Shown: positions 46,125-54,724 of the stretch, in pieces
How positions within the stretch are numbered: position 1 is the stretch's first letter
How the letters are laid out: each line of letters begins with the position of its first letter
Source of the DNA: Mesorhizobium sp. M4B.F.Ca.ET.058.02.1.1
GTDB lineage: Bacteria > Pseudomonadota > Alphaproteobacteria > Rhizobiales > Rhizobiaceae
Reading direction: 5' to 3'
Assembly: GCF_003952505.1 (NCBI RefSeq)
Contig: NZ_CP034450.1
Coordinates: forward strand, 6,389,616-6,453,615
Length of the DNA stretch: 64,000 nt
Notes under the pieces: generated by a model
Seen by the model: only the letters and a program-made list of their open reading frames with translations
What the model was told of the DNA's origin: nothing
Databases searched by the model: none
Made by a program: the position numbers and the translations under genes

Positions 46125-47153
46125 GTGATCAAGCCGCGCTCGCGCCGCGGCGGCGGCCGCCCGACCATCGCCGACGTGGCGCGCAAGGCCGGCGTCGGCG
46201 CCATCACCGTATCGCGGGCGCTGCGCGAACCGGGGCGGGTTTCGGAAGACCTGCGCCGCCAGATCCAGGCCGCCGTCGACGAGCTCGGCTATGTTCCCGA
46301 CCCGAACGCAAGGGCGCTGGCCTCGGCCCGCGCCGAGGTGTTCGGCGTGTTGGTGCCGTCGCTCACCAACAACGTTTTCGCCGAAGTTGTGCGCGGCATC
46401 TATGACAGCCTGTCGGACAGCCCCTTCCGCATCCAGCTCGGCAATACCCACTATTCCGGCCTCGAAGAGGAGCGCCTGCTGCAGGTGTTTGCCCCGCAGC
46501 GTCCGGCGGCGTTGATCGTGGCCGGCATCGACCAGACTCCAACCTCGCGCCGCCTGCTGGAGACTGCCGGCTGCCCGGTGGTTCAGGTCATGGAGACCGG
46601 TCCCGATCCGGTCGACATGCTGGTCGGGTTTTCCCATTTCGACGGCGGCCGGGTGGCGAGCGAGCACCTGGTCGAGGCGGGCTACCGGCGGATCGGCTTC
46701 ATCGGCGCCCGCATGGACCCGCGTTCGCAGCGGCGTCTGGCCGGCTACCGCGCCGCCATGGAAGCGGCGGGCCTGTTCGACCCCCGGCTGGTGACGACCA
46801 CGCCACTGCTGTCCAGCGTGACGCTCGGTCGTGAGCTTTTTCGCGATGCGTTGGCCAAGATGCCGGCGCTCGACGGGATATTCTGCAACAATGACGATAT
46901 CGCGCTTGGCGTCCTGTTCGAATGCCATCGCGCCGCTATCGCGGTTCCGAAGACCATCGGCATCGTCGGCTTCAACGATCTCGACATGATGCAAGCAGCG
47001 TTTCCGTCGGTCACCAGCATCCGCACCCATCGCTATGAAATCGGCCGCCAGGCAGTCGCCATGGCGCTGGCGGCGATCGCGGGAGAGAGGCCGCGACAGC
47101 GCGTTGTCGACCTCGGCTTCGAGCTGATGCGCCGCGAGAGCACAGCACGTTGA
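46125..47153 (+). CDS. LacI-family regulator, gluconate-repressor type
   Basis: 342 residues, GTG start. HTH and hinge are classical (PTIADVARKAGVGAITVSRAL, VDELGYVPDPNARALASARA), followed by a periplasmic-binding-like effector domain (VFGVLVPSLTNNVFAEVVRG, FCNNDDIALGVLFE). The style is that of GntR-type LacI repressors that sense gluconate. The operator TGGTAGCGCTACCA lies 45 bases after its stop, in front of the sugar ABC operon that ends with gluconokinase. It is expected to repress that operon. Confidence 0.87.
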   Translation: MIKPRSRRGGGRPTIADVARKAGVGAITVSRALREPGRVSEDLRRQIQAAVDELGYVPDPNARALASARAEVFGVLVPSLTNNVFAEVVRGIYDSLSDSPFRIQLGNTHYSGLEEERLLQVFAPQRPAALIVAGIDQTPTSRRLLETAGCPVVQVMETGPDPVDMLVGFSHFDGGRVASEHLVEAGYRRIGFIGARMDPRSQRRLAGYRAAMEAAGLFDPRLVTTTPLLSSVTLGRELFRDALAKMPALDGIFCNNDDIALGVLFECHRAAIAVPKTIGIVGFNDLDMMQAAFPSVTSIRTHRYEIGRQAVAMALAAIAGERPRQRVVDLGFELMRRESTAR

Positions 47154-47197
47154 AACACGCAGAAGCGACTGTGCAAATGCCGGTTTACACTGCGTCA

Positions 47198-47211
47198 TGG
47201 TAGCGCTACCA
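47198..47211. promoter_or_regulatory. LacI-family operator (perfect palindrome)
   Basis: TGGTAGCGCTACCA is a perfect 14-base palindrome with the central CG-type core (GCGC) typical of LacI/GalR/GntR operators. It lies in the 308-base gap between the LacI gene and the sugar-binding-protein gene, about 250 bases upstream of the latter start. Confidence 0.8.
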
Positions 47212-47248
47212 ATTGTTTCGTGCGGAAATTCAAAGCAAGGCCAGCGTC

Positions 47249-47295
47249 TGTTTATTATATATAAGCGACAGCTCATGCTTGTTTATTATGTATAA
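47249..47295 (+). promoter_or_regulatory. AT-rich direct repeats with -10-like element
   Basis: TGTTTATTATATATAA (47249-47264) and TGTTTATTATGTATAA (47280-47295) are 16-base direct repeats with one difference, 31 bases apart (three helical turns). The second contains TATAAT (47291-47296). This is by far the most AT-rich spot of the window, and it lies between the LacI operator and the gene it should control. It may be the promoter, a second regulator site or an upstream activating element. Confidence 0.5.
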
Positions 47296-47342
47296 TATGC
47301 TAGCTTTGTTTTCTCCTTGAGGGAGATGGAGGAGGGGGCATC

Positions 47343-47361
47343 GGGTGGCAAACCGCCACCC
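47343..47361 (+). promoter_or_regulatory. Leader hairpin upstream of the sugar-binding protein
   Basis: GGGTGGC and GCCACCC form a 7-base stem with a 5-base loop, about 100 bases before the start codon and downstream of the likely promoter. It would be in the 5' leader of the mRNA; function unknown. Confidence 0.4.
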
Positions 47362-47461
47362 TGGGTAGGCGTCATGGGGCAAGGCTGGAGGGCTTCGCCG
47401 GATGTGGACGGGCGCCAGAACCACGCAGCATCAGGCAGAACTGCAATCGGGAGGAATATCG

Positions 47462-48586
47462 ATGATCAAGTCACTTGTTGGTGGCATCGTTGCCGCCACT
47501 GCATTCGTTATGCTGAGCTCATCGGCGATCGCCGAGCCGGAAATCGTCAAGGGACCGGCCGCGGAGCCGGACTGCTTCGCGCCGTGGGCAGCCGATACCC
47601 AGTTCTTCAAATTCCCCAAGAAGGAGGGCCCGTACCGCATCGCGCTCGCCAACGGCTATATCGCCAATACCTGGCGCATCCAGATGATCCAGACGGCCAA
47701 GGCCTATGCCGCGCAGAAGGACGTCGCGGCAAAGCTCAAGGAATTCAAGGTCGTATCGACCGGCGAGGATGTGCCGGCGCAGATTTCGGCGATCAACAAC
47801 TTCATCGATTCCGGCTTTGATGCGGTCGTCGTCAATGCGCAGAACCCGACGGCCTTCGGGCCGGTGATCAAGCGCGCCAAGGAAGCCGGCGTCGTTCTTG
47901 TCGCCTTCGACAACATCCTCGACACCAAGGATGCCATCAACGTCAATGTCGACCAGAAGGGCCTCGGGGAACTGTGGGCCAAGTGGCTGATCAGCCATAT
48001 ACCCGATGGCGGCAAGATCCTGGAAGTACGCGGTGTTGCCGGCACCTCGGTCGACACCGATCGCCACAATGGCATCCATGAGGTCCTGGACGCTTCGGGC
48101 AAGAAGTGGGACGTCACCGAAGTCGCCGGCAAATGGGATGATCCGACAGCGCAGAAGGTCACCGCCGACGCCATCGCCACCAACGGTCCGTTCGTCGGCA
48201 TCACCGGCCAGGGCGGCGACACCGGCATCGTACAGGCGATGATCGATGCAAAGCATGCTTTCGTGCCGTTCGGCGGCGAGACCGAAAACGGCTTCCGCAA
48301 GTTCTGCGCGGCGCACGCGGCCGATGGCCTGAAGTGCTCGTCGGCCGGCACCGGCCCCGCCCAGGTGGCGGTCGCTATCAAGACGGCGATCTCCGCGCTC
48401 GAGGGCAACGTCGTGCCGCAATCGGTGAAACTGCCGCTGGCGATCGTCGAGGATCCGAACTTTAAGGAAGGCCAGGACTACTTCCCCGATCAGTCCGACA
48501 ATTTCTTCGTCGGCAATTCCTTCCCGACCTGCGGGATCAATTTCACCGCGCAGGAAATCATGGGCCAGACCAAGGAAAACAAGTAG
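47462..48586 (+). CDS. Sugar (acid) ABC transporter substrate-binding protein
   Basis: 374 residues from ATG 47462 behind CGGGAGGAAT; signal peptide ends near SSAIAEPE. Type I sugar-binding fold (RIALANGYIANTWRIQMIQT, VVNAQNPTAFGPVIKRAKEAG, VGITGQGGDTGIVQAMIDAK). At 374 residues it is longer than ribose-type binding proteins and carries several Cys. It is the first gene of a five-gene operon ending with gluconokinase, so gluconate or a related sugar acid is the best guess for its ligand. Confidence 0.88.
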   Translation: MIKSLVGGIVAATAFVMLSSSAIAEPEIVKGPAAEPDCFAPWAADTQFFKFPKKEGPYRIALANGYIANTWRIQMIQTAKAYAAQKDVAAKLKEFKVVSTGEDVPAQISAINNFIDSGFDAVVVNAQNPTAFGPVIKRAKEAGVVLVAFDNILDTKDAINVNVDQKGLGELWAKWLISHIPDGGKILEVRGVAGTSVDTDRHNGIHEVLDASGKKWDVTEVAGKWDDPTAQKVTADAIATNGPFVGITGQGGDTGIVQAMIDAKHAFVPFGGETENGFRKFCAAHAADGLKCSSAGTGPAQVAVAIKTAISALEGNVVPQSVKLPLAIVEDPNFKEGQDYFPDQSDNFFVGNSFPTCGINFTAQEIMGQTKENK

Positions 48587-48666
48587 TCTGACCGGCCGGG
48601 GCGGTGGGCATCTCCCGCGGCTCCGGCTGCTTGCCATCTGTCGATAGAAATTGCCTCGGAGGGCTG

Positions 48667-50211
48667 ATGGACGGCGCGGTTCCGCTCTTTCGCATGGAAG
48701 GCATATCCAAGCGCTATGGCGGCGTGCGTGCCTTGGAAAAGGCCGAGCTGACGGTCACGGCCGGTAGCATCCACGCCATTCTCGGCGAAAACGGCGCCGG
48801 CAAGTCGACACTGATCAAGGTGATGGCCGGGGTCGTCGCGCCGGACGAAGGCCGCATGATGCTGGACGGTCGCGAGGTGAGCTTCGCCTCGCCGGCGGCG
48901 GCCAACCAGGCAGGCATCGTCTGCATCTTCCAGGAACTGTCGCTGATACCGGAACTCAGCGTCGCCGACAACATCGTCATCTCCGACCCGCCGAAACGTT
49001 TCGGCCTGATCGACCGCAAGGCGCAGCGCCGCATCGCCGAAGAGGCGCTCGCCCGCGCAGGTGCTTCCGACATCCATCCGCTGGGGCTGGTGAAGGATTT
49101 GCCGCTGTCGCGCCGGCAGATGGTCGAGATCGCCAAGGCGCTGGCCCGCAAGCCGCGCATCCTGATCCTCGACGAGGCGACCTCGGCGCTGACCGCGACC
49201 GATGTCGCCAAGATCTTCGGCGTGCTGAAGAGGCTGCGGGAAGAGGGGCTGGCGCTGCTCTACATCTCGCACCGGATGAACGAGATCGCCGAGCTTGCCG
49301 ACCAGTGCACCGTCTTCCGCAACGGCCGCAACGTCGCCAGCTACGCGGCTGGCTCGAAGAGCGACAGCGAAGTCGTCGAATTGATGATCGGACGCGAATA
49401 CAGCCACATCTTCCCGCCGAAGCCGGCGCGGCACGCCGCCGCCGTCCCGGTGCTGGAGGCACGCAACCTGTGCTGGACCGATCGGCTGGACAATGTCTCG
49501 CTCACCGTCGGGGCGGGCGAGGTCGTCGGCCTCGGCGGCCTCGACGGTCAGGGCCAGCGGGAGTTGCTGCTTGCCTTCTTCGGCGTGCTGCGCGGCCTTG
49601 CCGGCGAGATCCTGGTCGACGGCAAGGCGGTTTCCATCGCCAGTCCTTCAGCCGCGCGTGACGATCGCATCGGCATGGCGCTCATCCCCGAGGACCGCAA
49701 AACCGAGGGGCTCATGCTGCCGATGACGGTGCGCGAGAACCTTTCCTTCGCGGCGCTCGACCGACTGTCAAAGGCTGGCGTCATCGACCGCGCGACCGAG
49801 CAGCGGCTGATCGACGACATGGTGGAGCTGCTCGCGATCAAGACCGCTGGCCTCGACATTCCGGTCGGCGCGCTGTCGGGCGGCAACCAGCAGAAGGTCG
49901 TCATCGCCAAATGGCTGATGCGGCAGCCGCGCATCGTCCTGCTCAACGACCCGACGCGCGGCATCGATGTCGGCACCAAGCAGGAACTCTACCAGTTGAT
50001 GCGCAAGCTCGCCGACGCCGGGGCCGCGATCCTGTTCTATTCGACCGACTATGACGAACTGATCGGCTGCTGCGACCGGGTGCTCGTGCTCTATGACGGC
50101 GCGGTCAAGCGCGAGCTGGTCGGCGCCGAGATCACCGAGCATGCGCTGATCGCCAGCGCGCTCAATATCCACGGCGAGGGCGCCGGTCCGATGCAGGGAG
50201 AGGGCGCATGA
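48667..50211 (+). CDS. Sugar ABC transporter ATPase, two-domain (RbsA/MglA type)
   Basis: 514 residues from ATG 48667 (CTCGGAGGG upstream). N-terminal half: Walker A GENGAGKST, Walker B ILILDEATSAL, LYISHRMNE; its signature is LSRRQMVEIAKAL, as usual in this class. C-terminal half has a degenerate Walker A (GGLDGQGQRE), signature LSGGNQQKVVIAKWL and DPTRGIDVGTK. It energises both permeases that follow. Confidence 0.9.
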   Translation: MDGAVPLFRMEGISKRYGGVRALEKAELTVTAGSIHAILGENGAGKSTLIKVMAGVVAPDEGRMMLDGREVSFASPAAANQAGIVCIFQELSLIPELSVADNIVISDPPKRFGLIDRKAQRRIAEEALARAGASDIHPLGLVKDLPLSRRQMVEIAKALARKPRILILDEATSALTATDVAKIFGVLKRLREEGLALLYISHRMNEIAELADQCTVFRNGRNVASYAAGSKSDSEVVELMIGREYSHIFPPKPARHAAAVPVLEARNLCWTDRLDNVSLTVGAGEVVGLGGLDGQGQRELLLAFFGVLRGLAGEILVDGKAVSIASPSAARDDRIGMALIPEDRKTEGLMLPMTVRENLSFAALDRLSKAGVIDRATEQRLIDDMVELLAIKTAGLDIPVGALSGGNQQKVVIAKWLMRQPRIVLLNDPTRGIDVGTKQELYQLMRKLADAGAAILFYSTDYDELIGCCDRVLVLYDGAVKRELVGAEITEHALIASALNIHGEGAGPMQGEGA

Positions 50212-50224
50212 AGGGGATCGCAGC

Positions 50225-51205
50225 GTGAAGGATTGGCGTTACTGGCTGGCCGAGCAACGCGGAACGCTGCTCGCACTCGGTATCTTCGTCGCCATGTTCG
50301 CGATCTACAGCGCGAACCACCCGGCGGGCTTTACCGCCAATGTCGTGCAGACGGCCGCCAACAAGGGCGTGCTGCTTGCCTTCGTCGCCATGGCGCAGAC
50401 CCTGGTGGTGATCACGGCCGGCATCGATCTATCCGTCGGCATGATCTTCACGCTGACCAATTGCCTGGCTTCCTGGCTGGTGATCGGCACCGGCCTCGAG
50501 ACGGCCTTCGGCGTCGTCGCGGTGCTCGGCACCGGGCTCGTCTGCGGCGCCATCAACGGCGCCATCGTCATCTATGGGCGGCTGCAGCCGATCGTCGCCA
50601 CCATCGCCACCGGCGCCGTCTATTTCGGCCTCGCACTGCTGCTGCGGCCGTTTCCGGGCGGTTCGGTCAATGAGGACCTTGCCGATTTCCTGACCGGGCG
50701 CTTCTTCGGCGTCGCGCCGGCGAGCCTGGTCGCGCTGGCGGTCGTGGTGCTGATCGTGTGGGTGCCGTTCAGCCGCTCGGAGCTTGGCCGCGCGGCCTAC
50801 GCCGCCGGCTCCTCGGAAACCGCCGCCTACATGTCGGGCGTGCCGATCCGGCGCGGGAAATTCGTCGCCTACGCGCTTGCCGGGCTGCTTGCCGCGATCG
50901 GCGGGCTGTTCCTGACCTTCTTCACCTATACGGGTGACGCCGCCTACGCCAGCGGCAATGCCTATACGCTGTTTTCGATCGCCGCCGTCGTGCTCGGCGG
51001 CGTTTCGCTGTTCGGCGGCAAGGGCAGCGCCATCGGCGCGATCTTCGGCGCGCTCGCCTTCCGCACCATTGGCGACCTTTTGTTCGTCTTCGATTTCGAT
51101 CCGCTCTGGCAACCGCTGTTCCAGGGCGTCATCCTCCTGATCGCGGTCAGCCTCGGCGCCTTCGCCCTGTTCAGGGTCCGCAACCGGCTGGAGTGGTTCC
51201 TGTGA
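50225..51205 (+). CDS. Sugar ABC transporter permease 1 (CUT2)
   Basis: 326 residues, GTG start at 50225, 13 bases after the ATPase stop. Hydrophobic throughout, with VVITAGIDLSVGMIFTLTNC and INGAIVIYGRLQPIVATIAT. The operon encodes two different CUT2 permeases, so the channel is likely a heterodimer. It overlaps the second permease by 4 bases (GTGA). Confidence 0.88.
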   Translation: MKDWRYWLAEQRGTLLALGIFVAMFAIYSANHPAGFTANVVQTAANKGVLLAFVAMAQTLVVITAGIDLSVGMIFTLTNCLASWLVIGTGLETAFGVVAVLGTGLVCGAINGAIVIYGRLQPIVATIATGAVYFGLALLLRPFPGGSVNEDLADFLTGRFFGVAPASLVALAVVVLIVWVPFSRSELGRAAYAAGSSETAAYMSGVPIRRGKFVAYALAGLLAAIGGLFLTFFTYTGDAAYASGNAYTLFSIAAVVLGGVSLFGGKGSAIGAIFGALAFRTIGDLLFVFDFDPLWQPLFQGVILLIAVSLGAFALFRVRNRLEWFL

Positions 51206-52188
51206 GCGAAACGACCATCGGCGGCATCGCCGGGCGCATGCCGAAATTCATCCGCCGCGCCGATCCGGCTGTTATCACGGCCTTCGCCTGCATAGCGCTG
51301 CTGCTGTTTCTCGGCAGCCTCTATTCGCGCAGCTTCCTGTCGCCGGAATATCTCTTGCAGCAGCTCAAAGTGGCGTCGTTCCTCGGCGTCATTGCCACCG
51401 GCATGATGCTGGTCATCCTGCTCGGCCAGATCGACCTGTCGGTGCCGTGGTCGGTGGCGGTCGGCGCGATGATGGCCGCCGCGGCCGCGGCCTACGGTCC
51501 GGTCGGCGTGGCGCTTGCCATCCCGTTCGGCATTGTCTGCGGCATCGCGATCGGCGTCGTCAACGGCATCGGCGTCGCCTATCTGCGCATCCCCTCGATG
51601 ATCGTGACGCTGGCCACCAACGCCGTCGCGCAAGGGCTGATGGTGGTCTACACGGGGGGCTTCTCGCCGCAGGATTCGGCAACGCCGGCCATGCGCTACC
51701 TGGCGACCGGCTTTGCCATTCCGGCGGTGCCCAACGCCGTCATCATCTGGGCGCTAATCGGCGCGGCCATGGTCTTCGTGCTGACCCGTACCGGCTTCGG
51801 CCGCGCCGTCTACGGCATCGGCAACCGTGAGCGCGCCGCCTATCTTTCGGGCATCGACACACGCCGCGTTGTGATGGTCGCCTTCGCGGTTTCGGGCGGA
51901 CTCTCGGCCTTTGGCGGCGTGCTTTTGGCGGGTTACGCTTCGAAGGCGGCGCAGTCGATGGGCGATGCCTATCTCTTGCCGTCGATCGCGGCGGTGGTGC
52001 TCGGCGGCACCTCGATCCTTGGTGGACGCGGTTCCTATCTGGGCACTGTCGCCGGCGTCATCCTGATCACGCTTCTGCAGTCCATCCTCTCGGTCATGCA
52101 GATGCCGGAGGCAGGACGGCAGATCATCTACGGCGTGGTCATCGTGGTCATGCTTCTGCTCTACGGCCGGGCCCCGGCGAGCCGCTGA
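51202..52188 (+). CDS. Sugar ABC transporter permease 2 (CUT2)
   Basis: 328 residues from GTG 51202, chosen for the overlap with the stop of permease 1; a GTG at 51193 is possible. CUT2 features: MLVILLGQIDLSVPWSVAVG, VNGIGVAYLRIPSMIVTLAT and GGTSILGGRGSYLGTVAG. It pairs with permease 1. Gluconokinase starts 2 bases later, which ties transport to phosphorylation. Confidence 0.88.
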   Translation: MSETTIGGIAGRMPKFIRRADPAVITAFACIALLLFLGSLYSRSFLSPEYLLQQLKVASFLGVIATGMMLVILLGQIDLSVPWSVAVGAMMAAAAAAYGPVGVALAIPFGIVCGIAIGVVNGIGVAYLRIPSMIVTLATNAVAQGLMVVYTGGFSPQDSATPAMRYLATGFAIPAVPNAVIIWALIGAAMVFVLTRTGFGRAVYGIGNRERAAYLSGIDTRRVVMVAFAVSGGLSAFGGVLLAGYASKAAQSMGDAYLLPSIAAVVLGGTSILGGRGSYLGTVAGVILITLLQSILSVMQMPEAGRQIIYGVVIVVMLLLYGRAPASR

Positions 52189-52190
52189 CC

Positions 52191-52733
52191 GTGATCGAAA
52201 AAGCGGGACCGCCGGCGACCAAGACGCCGCTGGCCATCGTGGTGATGGGGGTTGCCGGCTGCGGCAAGTCCGCGGTCGGCGAGGCGCTGGCGGCGGCGCT
52301 GGGTACGGCATTCGTCGAGGGCGACAGGCTGCATCCGCCCGAGAATGTGGCGCGCATGGCAAGCGGTGAACCGCTCACCGACGAATTGCGCGCCGGCTGG
52401 CTCGATGCGATCGGCCGGCGCATCGCGGCCTCGATCGCCGACGGGCAGAGCGTAGTCGCCGCCTGCTCGGCGCTGAAGCGCGGCTACCGCAGGCGGCTGC
52501 GCGGCTTTTGCCCGGACCTGCGTTTCGTCTATCTGGAAATCGATGCGGAAACCGCCAGGCGCCGTGTCGGCAGCCGCAAGGGGCATTTCATGCCGGCGAG
52601 CCTGGTCGACAGTCAGTTCGCCACTCTGGAAGCGCCGACAGCGGATGAACCCGCCTTGACCGTGGACGGCACCGGCCGGATCTCCAACATCGTCGCCGGC
52701 GTGCTTGACGAACTCAGGACAAAGACCTCATGA
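52191..52733 (+). CDS. gntK: Gluconokinase
   Basis: 180 residues, GTG start. P-loop GVAGCGKSAVGEAL near residue 20, FVEGDRLHPPENVARMASGEPLTD and the late HFMPASLVDSQFATLE segment are hallmarks of GntK/IdnK shikimate-kinase-fold gluconokinases. It phosphorylates D-gluconate to 6-phosphogluconate for the Entner-Doudoroff or pentose phosphate route. Its presence at the end of the operon is the main hint that the transporter carries gluconate. It overlaps the convergent acyltransferase-like gene by 6 bases. Confidence 0.9.
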   Translation: MIEKAGPPATKTPLAIVVMGVAGCGKSAVGEALAAALGTAFVEGDRLHPPENVARMASGEPLTDELRAGWLDAIGRRIAASIADGQSVVAACSALKRGYRRRLRGFCPDLRFVYLEIDAETARRRVGSRKGHFMPASLVDSQFATLEAPTADEPALTVDGTGRISNIVAGVLDELRTKTS

Positions 52734-53876
52734 GGATACGTCGGCGTCGGCGTCCGTCGTGTCGCCCGACCTCGCGGTGAACCTCTGGGCACCTGCCCAT
52801 ACCATCATCTGTTCCGGGTACAATTTCATCGCCTCCAGGAGGCGATCGCGCTTGAGCAGGATGTAGCGCGCCTGCAGCTCCAGGTTCTTCGCCGCCATCT
52901 CCCCTGTCGCGGCGGATATCGGCTCTTCAGCCGGGACCAGTTCGGGACTGATAACCGCACGGTATTCGCGAAACGGCACCGTCTCGAAGGTCGACATGGC
53001 AAACAGCGCCGTTCCGCCGCGCGCGGCGAAGTTCGCCGGAGTCGAGGCCAGTTGGGTCCAGCCGCTTTGCCCCATGTCGACTTCGGTGAACGTCGTGCCG
53101 GAGTGGGTGGTGTTGGTCATCAGGACGACGCCGTTTTCCCTGAGCATGCGCTGCATGCGCACGGTCACCTGATAGGCGTCGCCGCGCTCGAAGATGACCC
53201 GGCCTTTCAGAAAACGGTTCTCCACCGCGATCAGCGGCCGGTTCAGGAAGCGCAGGCCGAACACCGTGTCCGAAACGCCGTGGAAGTTGACGCTGACCTG
53301 ATGCGCCTCGATGCCGGCCTCATGCAAGGCCCGCTTGCCGATGACGGTCTGGGCGGTGAACTGATCACACCAGATGATGGCGCCCCGACCTCGCTGCAGC
53401 GCCGCGCGCAGGCCCTCAAGCCCCTCCAGCCGAATTTCCGGCGACCATCCATGGCCGGTGATGTGCGCGGCAAGCAGCAATTGTCGGCGATGGACCGCGG
53501 CAAGCAACCCCTTGAATAGCGCTTCCGTATCGACGCCATCGCCGAAGACGGCACGAACCGCCGCGGCATAGCGTGGAAAATCCTTGCGGAGATGGCGCCT
53601 CAGCCGGAGCTTGGAGCTCCAGGCGCAGATCCGCACCCAACTGGCGAGCGGCAGCGTCGCGGCGACCACGAGAAAAAAGCCGAGCAACAGGCTTTCGCGA
53701 ACATCGCGGTTCGAGAAGCGGCGCAGCCGGCCGGGCCTGACCAGCCTGCGGCTGAAGAAGCGGACCGCTTCGCCGCGCTCCGGCACCGGCACGTCGGCGA
53801 TGATCTCGGTGTGGTAGATGTTGGACGATGTCCTGCGGTCGGCCTTGCGGGATTTTCCGAACCACGGCAGCCTCAT
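52728..53876 (-). CDS. LpxL/HtrB-like acyltransferase-fold protein, catalytic motif unclear
   Basis: 382 residues. One hydrophobic segment at about 65-85 (LLLGFFLVVAATLPLASWVR) and a middle part that recalls lipid A acyltransferases: RGRGAIIWCDQFTAQT, FLNRPLIAVENRFLKGRVIFERGD and GGTALFAMSTFETVPFREY. At the place where LpxL proteins have the His-x4-Asp/Glu motif, this protein reads WCDQFTAQT without His, so catalysis is doubtful or differs. Family assignment is moderate, role in envelope lipid or exopolysaccharide acylation is a guess. Confidence 0.55.
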   Translation of the reverse strand: MRLPWFGKSRKADRRTSSNIYHTEIIADVPVPERGEAVRFFSRRLVRPGRLRRFSNRDVRESLLLGFFLVVAATLPLASWVRICAWSSKLRLRRHLRKDFPRYAAAVRAVFGDGVDTEALFKGLLAAVHRRQLLLAAHITGHGWSPEIRLEGLEGLRAALQRGRGAIIWCDQFTAQTVIGKRALHEAGIEAHQVSVNFHGVSDTVFGLRFLNRPLIAVENRFLKGRVIFERGDAYQVTVRMQRMLRENGVVLMTNTTHSGTTFTEVDMGQSGWTQLASTPANFAARGGTALFAMSTFETVPFREYRAVISPELVPAEEPISAATGEMAAKNLELQARYILLKRDRLLEAMKLYPEQMMVWAGAQRFTARSGDTTDADADVSS

Positions 53877-54012
53877 CGGATCGGTGTCCCGCCTGTTCCT
53901 GGTTGCGTCCGAAAGGCCGCTCTACTGCGTCCATTGCCCCGACGCAATCGGGCACAGGCATTCGAGCGCCCAGGGGACGGCGCTGACCTTGATGCGGAGC
54001 TTCAGGTCCGGG

Positions 54013-54462
54013 TCAGATCTGCGAGGTCAGCTCGACGGGAAAATCGTCATTGTCGGCGTCGCGCATGGCGGCAAGGCTGCGGTTGTCCAGCACCTCGGCA
54101 ATCGCCTGGCGCACTTCCAGCATCATGTGCCGGACCTGGCAGGTCGCCTCGTCGCAATCCTCACAGCGCTGGTACTGCGTGCGGCTGGCGCAGGGGATCG
54201 GCGCCAGAGGCCCGTCGAGGACGCGCACGACATGGCCGATCTTGATCTCGGAGGCCGGCCGGGCAAGGCGATAGCCGCCTTCCTTGCCCTTGCGGCTCTG
54301 GACGAAACCGGCATTGCGCAACTCGCCCAGAATAGCGTCGAGGAATTTCTTCGGAATGTTGTTGGCGACAGCGATGTCATTGACGAATGCAAGCTGGCCG
54401 GCCGGCAGTCCGGAAAGATGCACGAGGGCCTTGAGGCCGTATTTGCCTTTTTTGGTAAGCAT
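54013..54462 (-). CDS. Rrf2-family transcriptional regulator with four cysteines
   Basis: 149 residues. Winged HTH typical of Rrf2 (GKYGLKALVHLSGLPAGQL, IPKKFLDAILGELRNAGFV, KGKEGGYRLARP) and a Cys cluster C91-x8-C100-x2-C103-x4-C108. Rrf2 proteins such as IscR, RirA and NsrR bind an Fe-S cluster with three Cys; CymR senses cysteine metabolism. It sits downstream of the sulfate uptake operon on the same strand, beyond a terminator, so sulfur or Fe-S status control of sulfate import is plausible. Targets are not shown. Confidence 0.85.
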   Translation of the reverse strand: MLTKKGKYGLKALVHLSGLPAGQLAFVNDIAVANNIPKKFLDAILGELRNAGFVQSRKGKEGGYRLARPASEIKIGHVVRVLDGPLAPIPCASRTQYQRCEDCDEATCQVRHMMLEVRQAIAEVLDNRSLAAMRDADNDDFPVELTSQI

Positions 54463-54486
54463 GCCCGATTCAGTTCATGAAAACCC

Positions 54487-54509
54487 CAACCGCCTGCATC
54501 TGGCGGTTG
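54487..54509. promoter_or_regulatory. Hairpin upstream of the Rrf2 gene
   Basis: CAACCGCC and GGCGGTTG pair perfectly around a 7-base loop, 25 bases upstream of the Rrf2 start. It could be a leader hairpin or an operator. The remaining gap to 54668 is AT-richer and probably holds the promoter. Confidence 0.4.
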
Positions 54510-54668
54510 TTTGTGTGCAAATCATGACGTCTCGGATCGCGTATTGCCGTTTCGTGCAAAACAAGCCGCCCGACGGCACGTTAGGCGCAAACGCGTTGAT
54601 TCTTTGTAAGGTTTTTCACAGATGAGGTCGAGATTTTGCCAGGATCCGGCCTGCTGACGCATGAAATG

Positions 54669-54695
54669 AGGAAAGCCGGCACGGCCGGCTTTCCT
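54669..54695 (-). terminator. Terminator of the sulfate operon
   Basis: AGGAAAGCCGG and CCGGCTTTCCT form an 11-base perfect stem with a 5-base loop, 30 bases after the stop of the last sulfate-binding-protein gene. Read on the minus strand it ends in TTTCCTCATTT, an imperfect T-rich tail. Confidence 0.75.
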
Positions 54696-54724
54696 GCTCA
54701 GGCCGAAGCCGACGCGTTGGACCC

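Noticed and set aside
47249..47295. AT-rich patch as an insertion sequence end or attachment site
   Set aside because: No transposase, no target duplication and no gene disruption; direct repeats next to an operator fit a promoter better.
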